Below are positions 34,365-48,100 of a DNA stretch of 64,000 nucleotides, piece by piece. The position numbers and the translations under genes were made by a program. The number at the start of each line of letters is the position of its first letter. Position 1 is the stretch's first letter. A model generated the notes under the pieces. It saw only the letters and a list, made by a program, of their open reading frames with translations. It did no database searches and was not told the origin of the DNA. This DNA is from Pipra filicauda (taxonomy: Eukaryota; Chordata; Aves; Passeriformes; Pipridae), in contig NW_024104509.1 in assembly GCF_003945595.2 (NCBI RefSeq), positions 1,426,001 through 1,490,000 of the forward strand, read 5' to 3'.

Positions 34365-36908
34365 AGTGAGGACTGAAAGATCAGCTCAAGTCTAGAGGCA
34401 GGGATTTAATTCAAGGCTCCTTTTGCTGAGAGGTGCTCACAGTACACTTTCAGCATTTACTTACCTCATGCAAGTCATCAGTCCTTCAATGTTATTGTAG
34501 TGCTCTAAGTAGACCCAGACATCAAGCTTTATCAGCATCATGGCATTAAAACACTTGATTCTTTAGTTTTACTGAAGAACAGACACCTAACCCTTTGCCT
34601 ACATGAAATAAGGAGTCCCTCTCACTGACTTTATTCATGCACATGGATCTTTCCTGTCCTCCAAGTATTGTTGTATAAGGCAAAAGCATGTTGCTGTGAT
34701 GAAAAAAAGCAACAACAAAAAAGTTGTCAAAGTCTGATGCTACCTTGGCTCCAACCTAATGATTTCCCTCCTAAGAAGTACCAGCAGAATAAATGGAAGA
34801 TTGCATGAAACTTTGCAAAACTACTGGCAATAGAGGATACAGCAATTGCTTGAGTCTCTCAGCAAAATGTTAACATCTCCAGCAGCAAAGATAAATCTGT
34901 AAAACTCACATCTTTTTCACAAAAACCTAATAGATACCCTCTCTTGTCTACTAATTAAATGTTACTCCAAAGGCCAATTGTGTAAAATTGAACATCAGTT
35001 TCAATTCTGATCTTTCAAAGTTACCCCGATCTGTCAAGTAAGGTCTCTCTGTCCTGCAGTTTTCCCATTTCATTTTCAACTCAAAGACAACGTGGTTTTT
35101 TCTGCTATTGACTGATAATAATTCACTGAAGCATGGTTGAATGGTACAAGTATGAAAAGATGTCACTTAAAAGATCACGTCTTAAAAATAGCGGAAATGA
35201 AATAGAATTATATCTGAACTTGAACAGTGGATCTCACCAGAAATTCAGGCTGGAAGAAAATGACCTTCTCAGTTTTAAGTGCATAGGCAGTTTCACATTG
35301 TGATGCTGCAAATTAGAGCATTTTCTTACTGGGATATGGTATGCTTTGGAGCAAATATAGCATAGAATATGGGCAACATAGTAAGAGATTTTAGCCTTGA
35401 AGATGGGGTCAGGATAAAAGTATAACACGGTTTCTCTGTTGTGTCTCAATGTTATACATGCTGTACTTTTTAAAAATGCTAATTAACTCCAAATTTTACT
35501 TTAAGCTTAATGCCCTTCTTGTATTTGTTCACTGACTATTTTAAATTACTTCTTCCATTCCATTCATAGTTTACTAAATAACAATTCCTGGCCACAAGTG
35601 TCAGGAATCTGTCTTGCTAAGGCATAGGTTGTTTGGGATACATTGCAAATAAAATATAAACATAATGTGTGCTAATAATATTTCAAATCACAAAATATTA
35701 TGAGACCGTGTTAGTGATAAAAAAGGATGAAAAAATTCTGATTAGCATTCTTAATGTCTGAAAATCTTAATAGTCCAATGTTAGCTTGGGCACTTAGAAT
35801 AGCATGCTTTAGTTCTGCAATGCATTATGCCACATCAGTAAATTATGTCTAGATATTCAGATTAATGTAGAATGTCAAATCATACTGTTGCCATTGTTGC
35901 TTTTAACAATTTATACTCTGTATGATCTGTTCTGTTACTACAGTTTTCAGCATAAAAAGGAGCCCTTTCTGGTCTCATAATAAAAATGAAAAATTTCTTC
36001 TAGTGTGATATGGACATCAGTACAGTCCATGTCAAAATAGGACTATATAATTTTCTAATAATGATATTTATAGATATCATTGTGTTTATTTATGTATATT
36101 TTCTGTCAATTTTATTTATATAATTTTCTATCAATGATCAGGATGAGCTACAGACAATTGGACTTATTAGCAATGAAAAGCTTATGAGAAGATCTAGAAC
36201 AGTACACATTTTTTATTTTTCCTCAAAACAGGAACAAAGAAAAGTGTTCCCCATGCTGTAGCTGGAATTCTAATTTTTGAAGAGTTGATAATTTACCATT
36301 TTGTACGCCTCTTCCCTTGATCACGGTAACACTCTTAAGGTAGTGCTTCCTGTGTTAATGATAAGGTGAAATATCCCCACACTTTCTATGAATTTTAGTT
36401 ATTTCACGACTTTATTGTCTGTTTTTCACTGAATGTCAATTAATAAGTGAAATCAATAGAAGACATATTTATAAACAATATTTCAGCCCTGAAGATATAT
36501 CTTTTGCTACAGTTTCAGGTCAGTGATGAAAAACTTATACAATGATTTCTGCTGCATTGTATGATCAAGAGAAAAATAGCAGTTATAATTAGTGTGCAAA
36601 ATTATTTTTCAGTATTATTCCGTCTTTAGAAGGAAAACATGGAGAAAATAATTTGATACTATGAAAAGAAGCTTTTTTTTTTTTTCATCTGAAGTATCCT
36701 GGAAGTTGATTTCTGTAAAGAAATGTGCATTTTGTGGGTTCTGATGATCTTTTTCTGAGGTTTTTGAGAACTTTCTTAATTTTTGAACCAAGGGCTTTGG
36801 ACACTGTAGGTAAAGTCAGTAAGTTTTCTGCTGCTGAGATTGCTTTCTTTTATAGGCTCATAAAACAACAGATCCACAACCATCTGTTTTCAAGCCTCCC
36901 CTTGGTGA
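34365..36908. other. unassigned AT-rich stretch
   Basis: No gene or transposon recognised. A T13 run lies at about 36672-36685. Open frames are all under 100 codons. Confidence 0.55.
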
Positions 36909-37000
36909 AAAAAAAACCCCAAACCCAACCCCCCCTCCCCAAGACCCCCCTAGAAAAGAACACCCCCTACCCCCCAAAAAAGTAAAAACCCAAACCCAAC
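36909..37000. repeat. C/A-rich low-complexity tract (G-rich on the minus strand)
   Basis: The plus strand is almost entirely A and C with many runs of 3-8 C. The minus strand therefore has more than eight runs of three or more G with short A/T spacers, including TTGGGTTTGGG-like steps near both ends. The 86-codon frame at 36725-36985 ending in Pro/Lys repeats is a product of this tract. Confidence 0.85.
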
Positions 37001-40000
37001 CAATCTTATTATTTCCTAGGCACTACTCTAAAATTTTATGATGTGTCAAATCTAAGAAAATAATGTCACTTTGAAATAGACTAAAAAATGTATTAGCCAA
37101 ACTTCAAATTAAGTTTCACTGAAGTATTTTATCATCTCCATTGTACATGGTTTGATCACAGTAAGACTCACAGAATCACATGCCTTATTAAGGCACAAGG
37201 GCATCTTAAGCAAGTTGATCTAATTGACATTGTTATTTATTGAAAACATTAATTGATTTTCCATTTGTCAAGAAACTATATTAATTGCTGCACATTAAGA
37301 CAGAAAATTAGGGTGTACTTGTATGATAATGGGTGTAATGAATGGTGAGACCATAAAAGATTGAGAATGATGTTAAATCTTTCAAGCTCTTAGCACTGAC
37401 CCTTTAGGGTGAAAAAGCCTGGAAATCAGGGAAGAGAGACAATTTTCTTTTGCAGACTGAGAAATGCAGACAAAGCTCACCAAAAGTAAAACAAAGATGT
37501 AACGAGTTCTGTTTCTGGCTAGAGATGCATGCTTGAGGCCTTCCACAGTCTTCTTGTATGCTGGACATGCAAGACCCCTGTCATCAGTGAATCTAGGGGC
37601 ACTGTCAAACCAGATCCCAGCATGACCCTTGTGCCACTGAAGCCTATTATTTGCAAGGGCTGTCAGTATTAAGGGGCTCCAGTGATTGGGCTTTGCTCTG
37701 TCTTTACCGCTTTGTATTAGTATGGTTATATCATTACACGTAACGTTTATGCAGCTATAGAATATGCAAAGGACACTAACTAACATTCAGACTCTCCTTT
37801 TCCTGTTGCCACTAATCGAGTCAATAAATAATTGGATGGGTTGTTTGCCAGGATAAGCATCCTCTCTACGCCTTGGAGTGCTTACGCAGCTGGAAAAAAG
37901 CTCAGTGAAAAAATCAGGTCTCTTTATTTTTGTGAAGTAGGAACATTCCTCTCCTCATTTTGAGGATACATGTAGCGAAGAAATGAAAAGTTCACTACTC
38001 ATTAAGAAATCATGGAGCTCTGGGGTCTCTTTTGGAAGCTAGACTAAGTAATTTAAAGGAATTTCTAGTTTGTGCAGTAAAGATTAAAGTAACTGGTATG
38101 AGTGCTGGAGTTTGTAAGATCCTGGGGAGGCGTATGAAGGGGAAAGATTTCTTTCAAGCCTATTACTGATTTTAAAGGCCAAAGCTTTGCATGGGTCTAA
38201 GCTTCTGCAAAATTAGTGAGATACTTGATTTCAAAGTGAGAGGGAGTTTCTATTGCAGGTAACACTTTTGCCTTTAAACCTATGGGAAGGGGGGTGAAAG
38301 CAAGCAGAACCCACAGCAGACCAGGGGCTGCACCAGAACCCTTGCAGGGAGAGGAATCGAGGACTGCCCATGCTACCTGAGCAACCAGGTCAAACATGTC
38401 TCCAGTAATGAAGATCCATTCATTACTATAACATGCAGGCTACCACTGTAGATCACTTTCATGGTCTCCAAAGAAGCTGAGCAGTTATCAGTAATGTTGA
38501 AAAATTCACTGGAAAGTCATTCATTTCACTTTATGGTCCTAATTAGCCATTTGTATAGTTCTATAATTAAATATGCTTCTTTCTCATCAAGTTTTTCACT
38601 TTAGTAATGATACCACTGTGCCACAAACAGGCCCCATGCTGTTTGGTTTGGGACTTATTCATAGCATTTAATTGGTCACCCAGTGGTTAGCCAATAACCC
38701 CTTCTATGGGAAGCAACATTCTGAATGCTGTTAATGGGCTAGAGGCATAGTGATTGCCTCCTGGTACCCAGCAGTATTGGGAATAAAGCAATTTCCTCCA
38801 CAGTGTTGTGTGCCCAATAGCTAATCCTCTCCACTCCAGAAATGTACACTATTTGGTTATAAGTATTTGTACTGGCTTACTTACCGCTGGGTTGTTAATA
38901 GGCAGTGATTCTTCAATGCTCCTTCAGTGAAGTTACAGTCTGCTTGCTGACTGCTAATTAAAATAAGTTTGCACTCTTAAGACTGCAACTAAAAGGTAGC
39001 AAGGTCATATTATTTCATGCAGCAGTCTTTTCTTTAACCATGTTTATACCATATTTATTTGTGCAGATTTTGCAGACAGGCATGACTATTATTGATCTTT
39101 CCTTCCTTGGAATATCATCACTAGGTTTTCCCCAGATCTGAGAATGCACAGTTAAAAAGCAGTGCGCGCATGGATGCAGATTTCTCCTTCAGTTTATTTC
39201 TCAGCTTGAAAAAATAAAAAAAAAGTAGCAGCTAACAATGTTCTAAAAGGACTTAATCTGCCAGGAGTCTTTATAGAAATCAAAGCATGTGTTCATGAGC
39301 ACTAGAATAATTTTAAACCCAGTAAAGTTAAAAGAGCAAAGTGATTATAACTTTCAGAAACAAATTTTATTTATTATTTCTGTGCTACTATTTTAAAATC
39401 CAGTTGGAATAAGAACCCCTATCATCAGGGTATCTGAATGTAGTATTCATCTGTTGCATGTCACTATTTCTTTCTGCTTGCCTCCAGCAGACGACGAGCT
39501 CCTTCCAGAAAAATAATAGTGGTCTGTTTACCTTTACTTTCTACTTTACTGACAGGAAGGCCACAGAATAATTCTTAGCCATACTATTATTAGAATTAAT
39601 ATCTGAGAGAGAAATAAAAAGTTATATATTTTTAAGAAGTTGCTTAACAGTCTTTTGCTTCTCCATATAATATAACGAAAATTCACTTATGTAGGGCTTC
39701 CAGCACAACATGTGACCCTTCAATTTCAACAAAGCACTAGCACAACATGCATCTTAGTTAGAAAGATTTTGCAGATTTTTTTTTAATAAAATAGACCTGC
39801 ACCTTGGAAATAGGTTTAGTGTTTATGAAAAGCTGATTATCAGGGAACAAATAGTGTTTGCCCCCCTACCCTTCAATTCTAATATGGATATTCCATGTCA
39901 CTCTAAACAGGCATGCTTTCTCAAGTTTAAATCAATGGGGAATATACTCAGAGCAATACATATCCTCTAGCTACTTCTTGTTAACCCAAAGAAAACAAAA

Positions 40001-41171
40001 TTGAAGCAGTTTTTTTTCTGCAGAGTTGCCATTTCTTAATACCAGCCTTTATCTTGTAGCAGTGACAGGCAGTATACTTCTGAACTTCCAACTGATCTTA
40101 CAGTTCTGAAGGAATTCATGTGACTTTTCTTTATCTTCCCAACTTGTGGAATTAGATTAATAGTTACATAATAAATTAAAAAAAAAAGTGTCTGATCACT
40201 AGTATGTTTGATATCCACAGACTTTCTGCATGCAATTTTTTTCTTGAGTTTCACGTGCCTGCATGATTTTTCTTCACTGTCTTCATTTGTTTCTGTTTTA
40301 CAGAACAATAAGAGCTTATTAAGCTTAAGATCAGACAGAACACACTTTGTATACCTTTTAGGGCGCAAAAGAACACTTCCAGGCTATTGAGGAAGGCTGA
40401 TGGTCAGGATCTATTCAAACTTGATTAGCCTATATGTTGTGTATGAGGGGTTATTTTACACATATTTATCCTTCTCTGATTTGGAAAACAATTGTACATG
40501 AAAGTAAGTTCAACACACTGAATTCCATTCAATAGAAATGTTCATATGCAGAGGTGTTTGCACAACTTTCACCTGAATTTTGATAGATTGGGTGTACTAT
40601 AAAAAGTGTTTGGGTAGGTATCTTTAAATATTACATTGCATAAAAAGTACAGGATTACTTTTGTAATGAACTTTACTGGATACTGTAGATAGTATTGTTC
40701 AATGTTTTTATGGTACATTCTCTTTATAATTTTTGTAGCATTCGTATGACCCAGCTATGTGTCCTGTGAGGATCTCTTTATGCATTTTATGCAAGTGCAC
40801 AGATGTTATTGTTAAAAGTGTATGGAAGAGAGCCCTGTTGGGGGGGCATGTCGCTGGAGAGAGGGAGCAAGAAGAAAGGATGCTCTTTGCCCAAAGCTTA
40901 CTTATCTACCAATCCAGATTTCCTAACAGCTAATCTGACCATTAAATTTTCCTAATCAGTTCAGTTATCCTTTAAATCTATCATCTTAAGATTTGGAAAG
41001 TATCTAATTATGAAAGGTGATTTTTCCAATTAATATCTTTGCTAGCATTTCCTTCTGTTCCTCAACCCTTCCCCACCTGTAAAGCCCCAGACTCGCTTGA
41101 GTTTCTTAAAGGCGTCTAAGGTTTTTCATAGCCTGGGGCAGCACAATGTTTTCAGGAGGTTAAACAGCAGA
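37001..41171. other. gene-free stretch
   Basis: The longest frame in the window outside transposons is on the minus strand at 37382-37786 (134 codons). It has a hydrophobic patch and no domain that I recognise. No intron signals or poly-A tail suggest a retrocopy. Nothing else in this stretch stands out. Confidence 0.5.
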
Positions 41172-41201
41172 TTTTAGGTTACCCAGTTTTAGGTTACCCA
41201 G
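41172..41201. repeat. 15-bp perfect tandem duplication
   Basis: TTTTAGGTTACCCAG at 41172-41186 repeats exactly at 41187-41201, at the left border of the dispersed repeat that follows. Confidence 0.9.
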
Positions 41202-41500
41202 ATTCTGAGAAGAGGAAATTAGGAGAAGAAAAAGAGAGAGAGAAAGGGGCAGAGAAAGATTAATAATCACCATTTGAATTCCAACACAATCTCAGCTACT
41301 ATAAAATCCAGATGTTGGGCCATGAACTCTTGCATCTCTGTGCTATCGCTTTTATCTGCTTTGGTCTCTTGGGGCCTTCCCCCCAGGTGAGGTTTTTGGT
41401 GTTCCAGCAGCTAATAGCCTTTCTTGGCTAAACTAGAGGCTCCAGGGCTGGGGTATGGAGCAGTGCACTGACCTACCTACTTGCCTCTTCTCTCTCCCCT
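41202..41500 (+). repeat. unidentified dispersed repeat, copy A
   Basis: Matches the stretch at 59646-59960 in the same orientation at three spaced blocks. These are a purine tract ('gagaagaggaaattaggagaagaaaaagagag', 41205), a 'gcttttatctgctttggtctcttgggg' block (41347), and 'ctagaggctccagggctggggtatggagcagtgcac' (41431). Block spacing is similar in both copies. The composition (purine tract, then pyrimidine-rich 3' part to about 41600) looks like an LTR or internal piece of a bird retrovirus, but I cannot name the family. Strand is arbitrary. Confidence 0.7.
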
Positions 41501-43359
41501 CCCTTCCTCCTGCAACCTTTAGCTCTTTTGAACTAGGAATCACTTTCTCTGGTCTCTTACACCACCCCCAAACCTGCCCTGGCCCTCCCTCACCAGATCT
41601 GTGGAGCATCTATCACCTCAGGTCATTAGGGCAGGAAGCATACCACTTACTCCCCCTCACAGAAAGAAAGTGAAAAAAAGTATTACCTGGTGCATAAAAA
41701 TATGATTATTTTGTTGGGACGATCAATGGAAATATTTTGTTTGATTTCCTTAAGTCCTGAATGAGATTCACACCAAATACCAATTAAGAACAGCCACACG
41801 TTGAGTCTCTGCAAAAGGTGTCATGTTGTTTGATCTATGAACACTAAGGTTCAGAGAGATTAAAATAATTTACTATCACTGTTCAGGAGCATTCTGTAGA
41901 CTGCAACAGAATCTGTAACTACTGAATCTCAGACTACTCCTCACCCACCAAATAACGTTTAAGGATCATTATTTTTGTTTAACTATGGAGTTCTCTATAA
42001 CTCTTATTATGCTAGGCATTAATATCTGCCATTGTGATATTTTTGGTCTTTGTGAACAGAAGATGAACATGTTAAAACCAATATGAGCACTCCCTGTTTC
42101 AAGTAAGTGAAAGGAACTTTGAAAAATTTTACATTTGTAAAATGTAACCAAAACCAAGAAGTTTTGCAAGAGGAAACCCCAGTAGCTGAAGTACTAATTT
42201 CGCACAACTGGCTTGAGATTGCTAGTGAACATGACCATGCTGTCAGCACAACCTTGTACGGTCACTTAGCAGGCATCATGACAACTCACCAGCCTGAATG
42301 TCCTTGCTCAGTAGTCTGTTGTTTGATCTAAGGTTATTCTATCGTCTAAAGTGGTATGGGGCGAAATAGCTGACAAACTCTGCATACAAGTGAGACAGTG
42401 TGTCTATCCGAGTGTGTTCAAAGTGACCTGAAAATCAGAAGACAACTGGATCTGCCTTTGGCGGTAAGCAGGAGGAAGCACACTTACTTTGTTGAAAAAA
42501 ACATGCTAAAAAGACAGATTTAGAGATTTTTGTGCAAGAATACTGCCTGCCATTTTTTATTTCTACTTTTTTCACACCAACAGGACTGAGTGTACTCTCT
42601 GAAAATAAACACGACTACACCAAAGAATATTCTAGACTCTCATTTGTTCTAATGAAAACAGAGCCACAATATTGGCTGTTTGGGCTAAGGGAGAATGATG
42701 TTATTATCACCTGGTTGGAAGAATTAATCTACTCCACCATGCATCATGATTTAATTATTCCTAATTGATCCTTAATAGATGGATGTCAAGTCTGGTCTTG
42801 CTTGGCTTCAATTACAGTAATTTTGCAGCCTCGCTTTGGAGTGGATCTTGGCAAATATCTGAAGATTTCGGTCTCTCTCCGTTTCTTTCTTTGAGCACTA
42901 TTAATTTTACTTAAACATTAGTTGAAACTTTCATTCATTATGGCACCAAAGAGAAAGAGAGAGGAGATTTTACAATGGATATTCTTTGTAGATTGTTTGT
43001 GACCATTCCCAATTTATACAATATTGCAGCTGTGTTGGCTGCTCTTCTGTCAGTACGTGGTATGAAAGTTCTAAAGGGTGACGGGTGAAAAACCATCAGA
43101 TTTTTACGTCAATCATGTTTTGGAATTAAACATTGTTTTTTATTTTCGTTTCCTGGAATATGCATGTACCACCACCTTAAAAGAAAGAAAACCAGATATG
43201 TTATTTCATGACGTAAGAAAATACCTCTAACATAAATTGTTTGTCTTGTCTCCTTTTCGATATTTTTGTTTACCTTCTAGATAAATTAATAGTTCCAAAC
43301 ATGCTTAGGCTTGTGATTAGTATCATTGTGATTACTAGAAGAATAATAAAACAATATAA
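41501..43359. other. unassigned stretch
   Basis: The first 100-150 bases are C/T-rich and may still belong to the repeat to the left. The rest shows no gene or transposon; open frames are under 80 codons. Confidence 0.5.
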
Positions 43360-43924
43360 TAGAATCATAGAATATGCTGTGTCAGAAGCATCATCAAGTC
43401 CGGCTCTTGGCCATGAGCAGGACACCCCAAGTATCCCACCATGTGCCTGAGAGCATCATCCAAACACTTCTTGAACTCAGACAAGCTTGGTGCTGTGACC
43501 ACTTCCCTGGGGAGTCTGTTCCAGTGCTCAACCAGCCTCTGGGTAAAAAACTTTTTCCTGATATCCAACCTAAACCATCCCTGATTCAGCTTTATGCTGT
43601 TTTCTTGAATCCAGTCACTGGTCACAAGATGAAGAGATCAGTGTCTTCCTCTCAGCTTCCCCTTGTGAGGATGTTGAAGACCTCAATGTCTCTTCTTCTT
43701 CAGGTTGAACACATCAAGTGACCTTAGCTGCTCCTCATAAGACTTCCATTCAAGAACCCTTCACCATCTTCGTTGCTCTCCTTTGGACACTCTCTAGTAC
43801 TTTAATATTATTCTTATATTGTGGTGCCTAAACCAGCCACAATATTCACTGCACAGCAATGCAGTGGGACAATTATCTTCCTCAACTGGCTGATGACACT
43901 TTTGCTTGATGTCCCCCAGAACAC

Positions 43925-44527
43925 TGTTACCTTAGAGGTTTTTTATTTTTTTAATTTTTATATATTTTAGAAGTAGTTATGTAGTGAATGTAGATTTTAA
44001 ATGTAGCTCTAGTATGTTTCTCACGATGTTGCATCTTCTATCAGTATTTTCAAGTAGAAGTAACGGCAGTAGCCTAATGGTTGTACATATCAAACCCCCT
44101 TCCCATATCAATCCCTCAAAAGTCAACTGTTTAGTCTTCTTTTCAACGTAGAATTGCAGAAAGCACCTTAACGCCTGCATTAAAATATGTAAACATGGGT
44201 ACAACAACCTTCAATCCAGGACTTTCGAGGGCCTCCAAGGACCGCACATGCTGTGATGAAGAGGAAGATGATGAAAGAGGGGTCCCTAACTCCCCCAGAC
44301 TCAACTCCTGAAGGGGTGTGCCAAGGGGCGGAATGGGGCAGAACTGGGGGGTGGACGAGTGGGGATTAGATGGAAGTCATTATAAAACTGTAGTACCTGG
44401 GTCGAAGAGGGCACATGATGGTTTTGTATTCCCAGAGCAAGGAGGCTCGTTAAAGCTTTCTGCTTTCTTATCTTAACTCCTGCCTAATTGGGCCTGGAGG
44501 TTTTTTTCCTCAGTCTTTTAGGCAACA
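43925..44527 (+). mobile_element. solo LTR nested in CR1, 603 bp, 4-bp target duplication
   Basis: It starts TGTTACC and ends GGCAACA, a near-perfect inverted terminal repeat with TG...CA ends. ACAC flanks it at 43921-43924 and 44528-44531. Removing it with one ACAC rejoins the CR1 as 'cccccagaacac' + 'ggttggccctcctggctgcc', which matches the expected CR1 order, so the boundaries are secure. A TATA box (TATAAAA) at 44381 is followed by R/U5-like sequence. No internal retroviral sequence is present. The first third is AT-rich and the rest GC-rich. A 4-bp duplication suggests a class I (gammaretrovirus-like) element. Confidence 0.92.
44381..44387 (+). promoter_or_regulatory. TATA box of the nested solo LTR
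   Basis: TATAAAA lies about 145 bases before the LTR end, with no competing box nearby. This fits the U3/R border of a 603-bp LTR and sets its orientation as plus. Confidence 0.65.
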
Positions 44528-45145
44528 ACACGGTTGGCCCTCCTGGCTGCCAGGGCACTGCTGACTCATATTCAACGTGCCATTGACCAGGCCCCCCCAG
44601 GTCCCTTTCCGTGGTCTCCAGCCTCTCATTTCCTAGTCTGTACATGCAGCCTGGGGTTGCCCTGTCTCAGGTGCAGAATTCTTTTTAAAATTCATACAGT
44701 TCGTGAATGCACAACTCTTTAACTTGTCTAGGTCTCTCTGCAGGGCCTCTGTGCCATGGGGACTTGACAGTTCCTTCCAATTTACTGTCAGCAAACTCAC
44801 TTAGTATTTCTTTGAGTCCTGTGTAATGAAGACGTTGAAGAGTACAGAGCCTAAGACGGAGCCCTGCAGAACCCCACTAGTGACCAGTTGACAGTCTGAT
44901 GTCACCCTGTTCACTATAACTTTGTGCCTGACCTGTGAGCCAGTTGCTCACCCATCACGTAATATGGTTATTCAGTTGTGTGCTGAACATTTTGTCTGGA
45001 GGGATGCTGTGAGAGATAGTGTGAAAAGTCTTGCTGAAATCCAAAAAGATTATATCTACTGTCTCTCCTAGATCAATTCAGTGGGTTACCTGTCATAGGA
45101 GGAAGTCAGATTGGATAAGCAGGACTTCCCCTTATATAAACTCAA

Positions 45146-48100
45146 TAAGCAGAAAGAGAGATTTTAATAAAAGCATTTTTATCCGTTTTTCTCATCCTTA
45201 ATATGTTTTTCAAACTTAAAGATTTTTTTTTTTTTGAGAGAGAGGAAAAGAGCTAGTATTTGTCCTAAGCATCCAACACTACTGAAAACATGGTGAACTG
45301 AGGCATGAAAATTAACAGACTGTTCTAAAACATCAATAACTTCTTTGTTACTACCAATTCAGTAAATCCAGTCGCTTGCATTCTCTAGTATTTTTTCAAA
45401 AAGGGAGAATTTGGTTTTTTTGGGTTTTGAGTAATTTTTGTTGCACTTTACAATGATTAACTTAACAAGCAAAATTTTATAGCAGGTATCATATTATGCA
45501 AGCAGATGATATTCAGTATACAGTAATCCAGTTATCTGATGTAAAGAAATTCAGAAAGTTCATGTCTATTTTTGACAACGTTCCAATAAATTTCTTGCCA
45601 TTTGTCAGCTACTCAAGTAGATGAACCTCTAAACCACCAACAAGTTAAAAAATATTGGTCCTATCAGGAGTATTAATATTATTCTGAGTATTCATTCACA
45701 ATGACATTTGTACAACTTGCTGAAAGAACTTCTTTTTCAAAATAAATATTTCTACTGTAAGCAGAATGCTGGATGAATTGAAAATGAAAGAAAAGTTTAT
45801 TGGTGGATCTTTCAAGACTGTTGTTTCTTGTTTCAGGGAAAGTAGTCACCAGAAGATAAAAGGAATCCATAACCGTAAAGTCTACAGCAACTTCTTGCCA
45901 TTTGTCTTACAAACTTGGTAAGCATTAAGGAAGTAAGATAACCCTCACATAAAATATTTGAATCAGCATCATCCCCAAAAAGGAACTTGCATTTGTCCCT
46001 CAGCAGCTTTGTTTTAATACATAATGCACTTACTGTTACAGAAATGCCAAATTGCTTTGATGTCTTTGTTCCCTCTGCACACAGCCATTGCAGCTTCACC
46101 TCTGGGATCGTAAAGCTTAAATGCAATGAAGGCTTCAATACGGCCCTCCTTCACACCAGAACTTCAGCTGCATCCGATACATAAGGCAACTGTATTTATA
46201 TCTATTATTTTCTGCATGGACATTTCTGTCAGGACTATAGCTGTCATAGGAAAAGTATTTCACTTAGCTATTTGCACATATTGACCCTAACAAGAGTTCA
46301 GTGTTTCCAAGCAGGTGACCTTCATCATCACTGATAGAAGATCAGTTGCTTAAAGAACTTCTATTGTTGCACTGCCAGAAGAGTTTATATTTGAAGAAAC
46401 AACATGTACTTCACTGAAAAAAATACATTACTCAGCAGGTATGCCACTCAGGCCCACATGGACTAAAAAAATATGTTCCAGAGCCAAAATATTACATCTT
46501 GTTTGCACTTGAAGGGACCAAAACATGATTTATTGTTGGCAGGTTTACCCACAAAAATCCAATTTGAATGCTTATTAAGAACTGTACCAGTGCTATCATG
46601 TCTCACTGGGGAATAATCTAACTGGCAATGCCACATAAAACACTGGCTGAAATTCAGTGTAGAGGCAAGATCTCCATTCTATAACAGATCCCATATGAAA
46701 CAGGGTTAGGAGGCAAGTGGCTGGCATAGAAGGATTTGCCATTAATAGAATATGAAGAGGCATGGCAGAGGAGATATATCAACAGATATTTATTTATTTC
46801 ATGCTCTATAAAAAAATAACACACCATGTTTTTGCCTTCCTTATTAATGTTGCCACTTTATTATAAAACAGGGAAAGTAGCGATAGACCAGGGAAAATTC
46901 TGTCCCACTTTACGTTGAAGATCAAGGAAGCTCTGAAGCTTGTGCAAGGTCTTATAACCACTTCTTTCCATGGAACAATATCAAATCACATCTTATCTAT
47001 TCTTCAGTGCACCAAACTGCAGGCTCATCCACTTCCCTCTTGTGATGAAGCCTTTTATAATGGTAAACATCAGTTAAATTAGGAACCTGAGATATCCATG
47101 ATCACTGGCCAGATCTGAAGTCCTGTAAAATTGATTAATAGATTCAGACCACCACTGCTGTCTCCTGCCAGCTTTTCTGTGTTGAGGAAGGACCACAGGC
47201 TAAAGAGTTGTGTTGGCAATCATCAGACTGCCTACCCCATCTGAATAACTTGGAGAGAGCCAACAGACAAATGCCTAATTAAAAAAGAAAAAAAAAAAAG
47301 TAAATGAACAACAAAACCCAGAGGGACACTTCCAGTTGTTTCTATTCAATAGATCCAGACAAGTTGTTCTTAATAGCAGGAGCAAACTATTCTCAGCGTT
47401 AGAACCCATTCCAGAGGATTTGCAAAACCAGATCAGCGGCTCATCTTATCTAGCATCCTCTTCCTAGTTCTGCTGGATATTTCAGAGGAACTGTACAATT
47501 TTGCAATTCATCTAATAATATAAACCTACACATCTGGGAATCTTTTTTTTCCCCTTGCCCAGCTGGTAATCAGAATATGCCCTGAAGCATGAGGATTGGT
47601 TGGAGAGAAGATAAAAGCAGAGAAGAAATAATAATGTAACTTGTTTGAAGTATTGCTTTAGAGCCTAATGGATCCCGCCACAAATTAATTCTTCGTAGTT
47701 CAAATGCCCTGTGGTAATGCTCTGAACTACAGATGGATCAGCTGTGTCACGTGTACCTTAATGGCTGTGCAAAGGTGTTAGGTTTTAAAGGAAACATCAC
47801 TTAGTATTCTTATATAGAACACTGTTTTGGTACTGACAGAGAACAGTGGGAACATAACTTTGATGCCCAGGAAATAAATGTATTCCTCCTTCTCAGCAGT
47901 TTCACTGTCAACACCACTGGATAGCCTGAGCTTTGTGCTCTTATTCTTTATTCAACTCACTAGTAAATTAATTAATAAGACCAGAGAAAGAGAGTTAGAG
48001 TGCCTGGGGACAGTTAGAATTGTAAATAGTCTGTATTTCTACCTGTGCTGTGTTCTTTCATTGCCAATGAAATCAGAGAATGGAAGCAGTGTGCCTTGTC

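Larger units (their letters stand above)
43360..45145 (-). mobile_element. CR1 LINE, antisense, split by a solo LTR
   Basis: The minus-strand CR1 3' end is at 43360 (plus strand 'agaatcatagaatatgctg'). Its two halves lie at 43360-43920 and 44532-45145. Plus-strand landmarks are 'gaccacttccctggggagtctgttccagtgctcaaccag' (43497), 'tggttgccctgtctcaggtg'-like text (44655), 'cggagccctgcagaaccccactagtgacc' (44860) and 'ttgctgaaatccaaaaagattatatctact' (45031), the last encoding part of the RT around the S-K-A-F motif. The coding remnant is the RT C-terminal half plus 3' UTR. It shares its 3'-end type ('cagcatattctgtga') with the copies at 51573 and 57610. Confidence 0.92.

Noticed and set aside
37382..37786. 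134-codon minus-strand open frame as a small membrane protein gene
   Set aside because: It has a hydrophobic patch but no recognisable family, poly-A signal or exon structure. A length of this order is expected by chance in 64 kb on both strands.
45833..46138. 101-codon minus-strand frame as coding
   Set aside because: No recognisable domain, no neighbouring exon candidates, and a composition like the flanking DNA.
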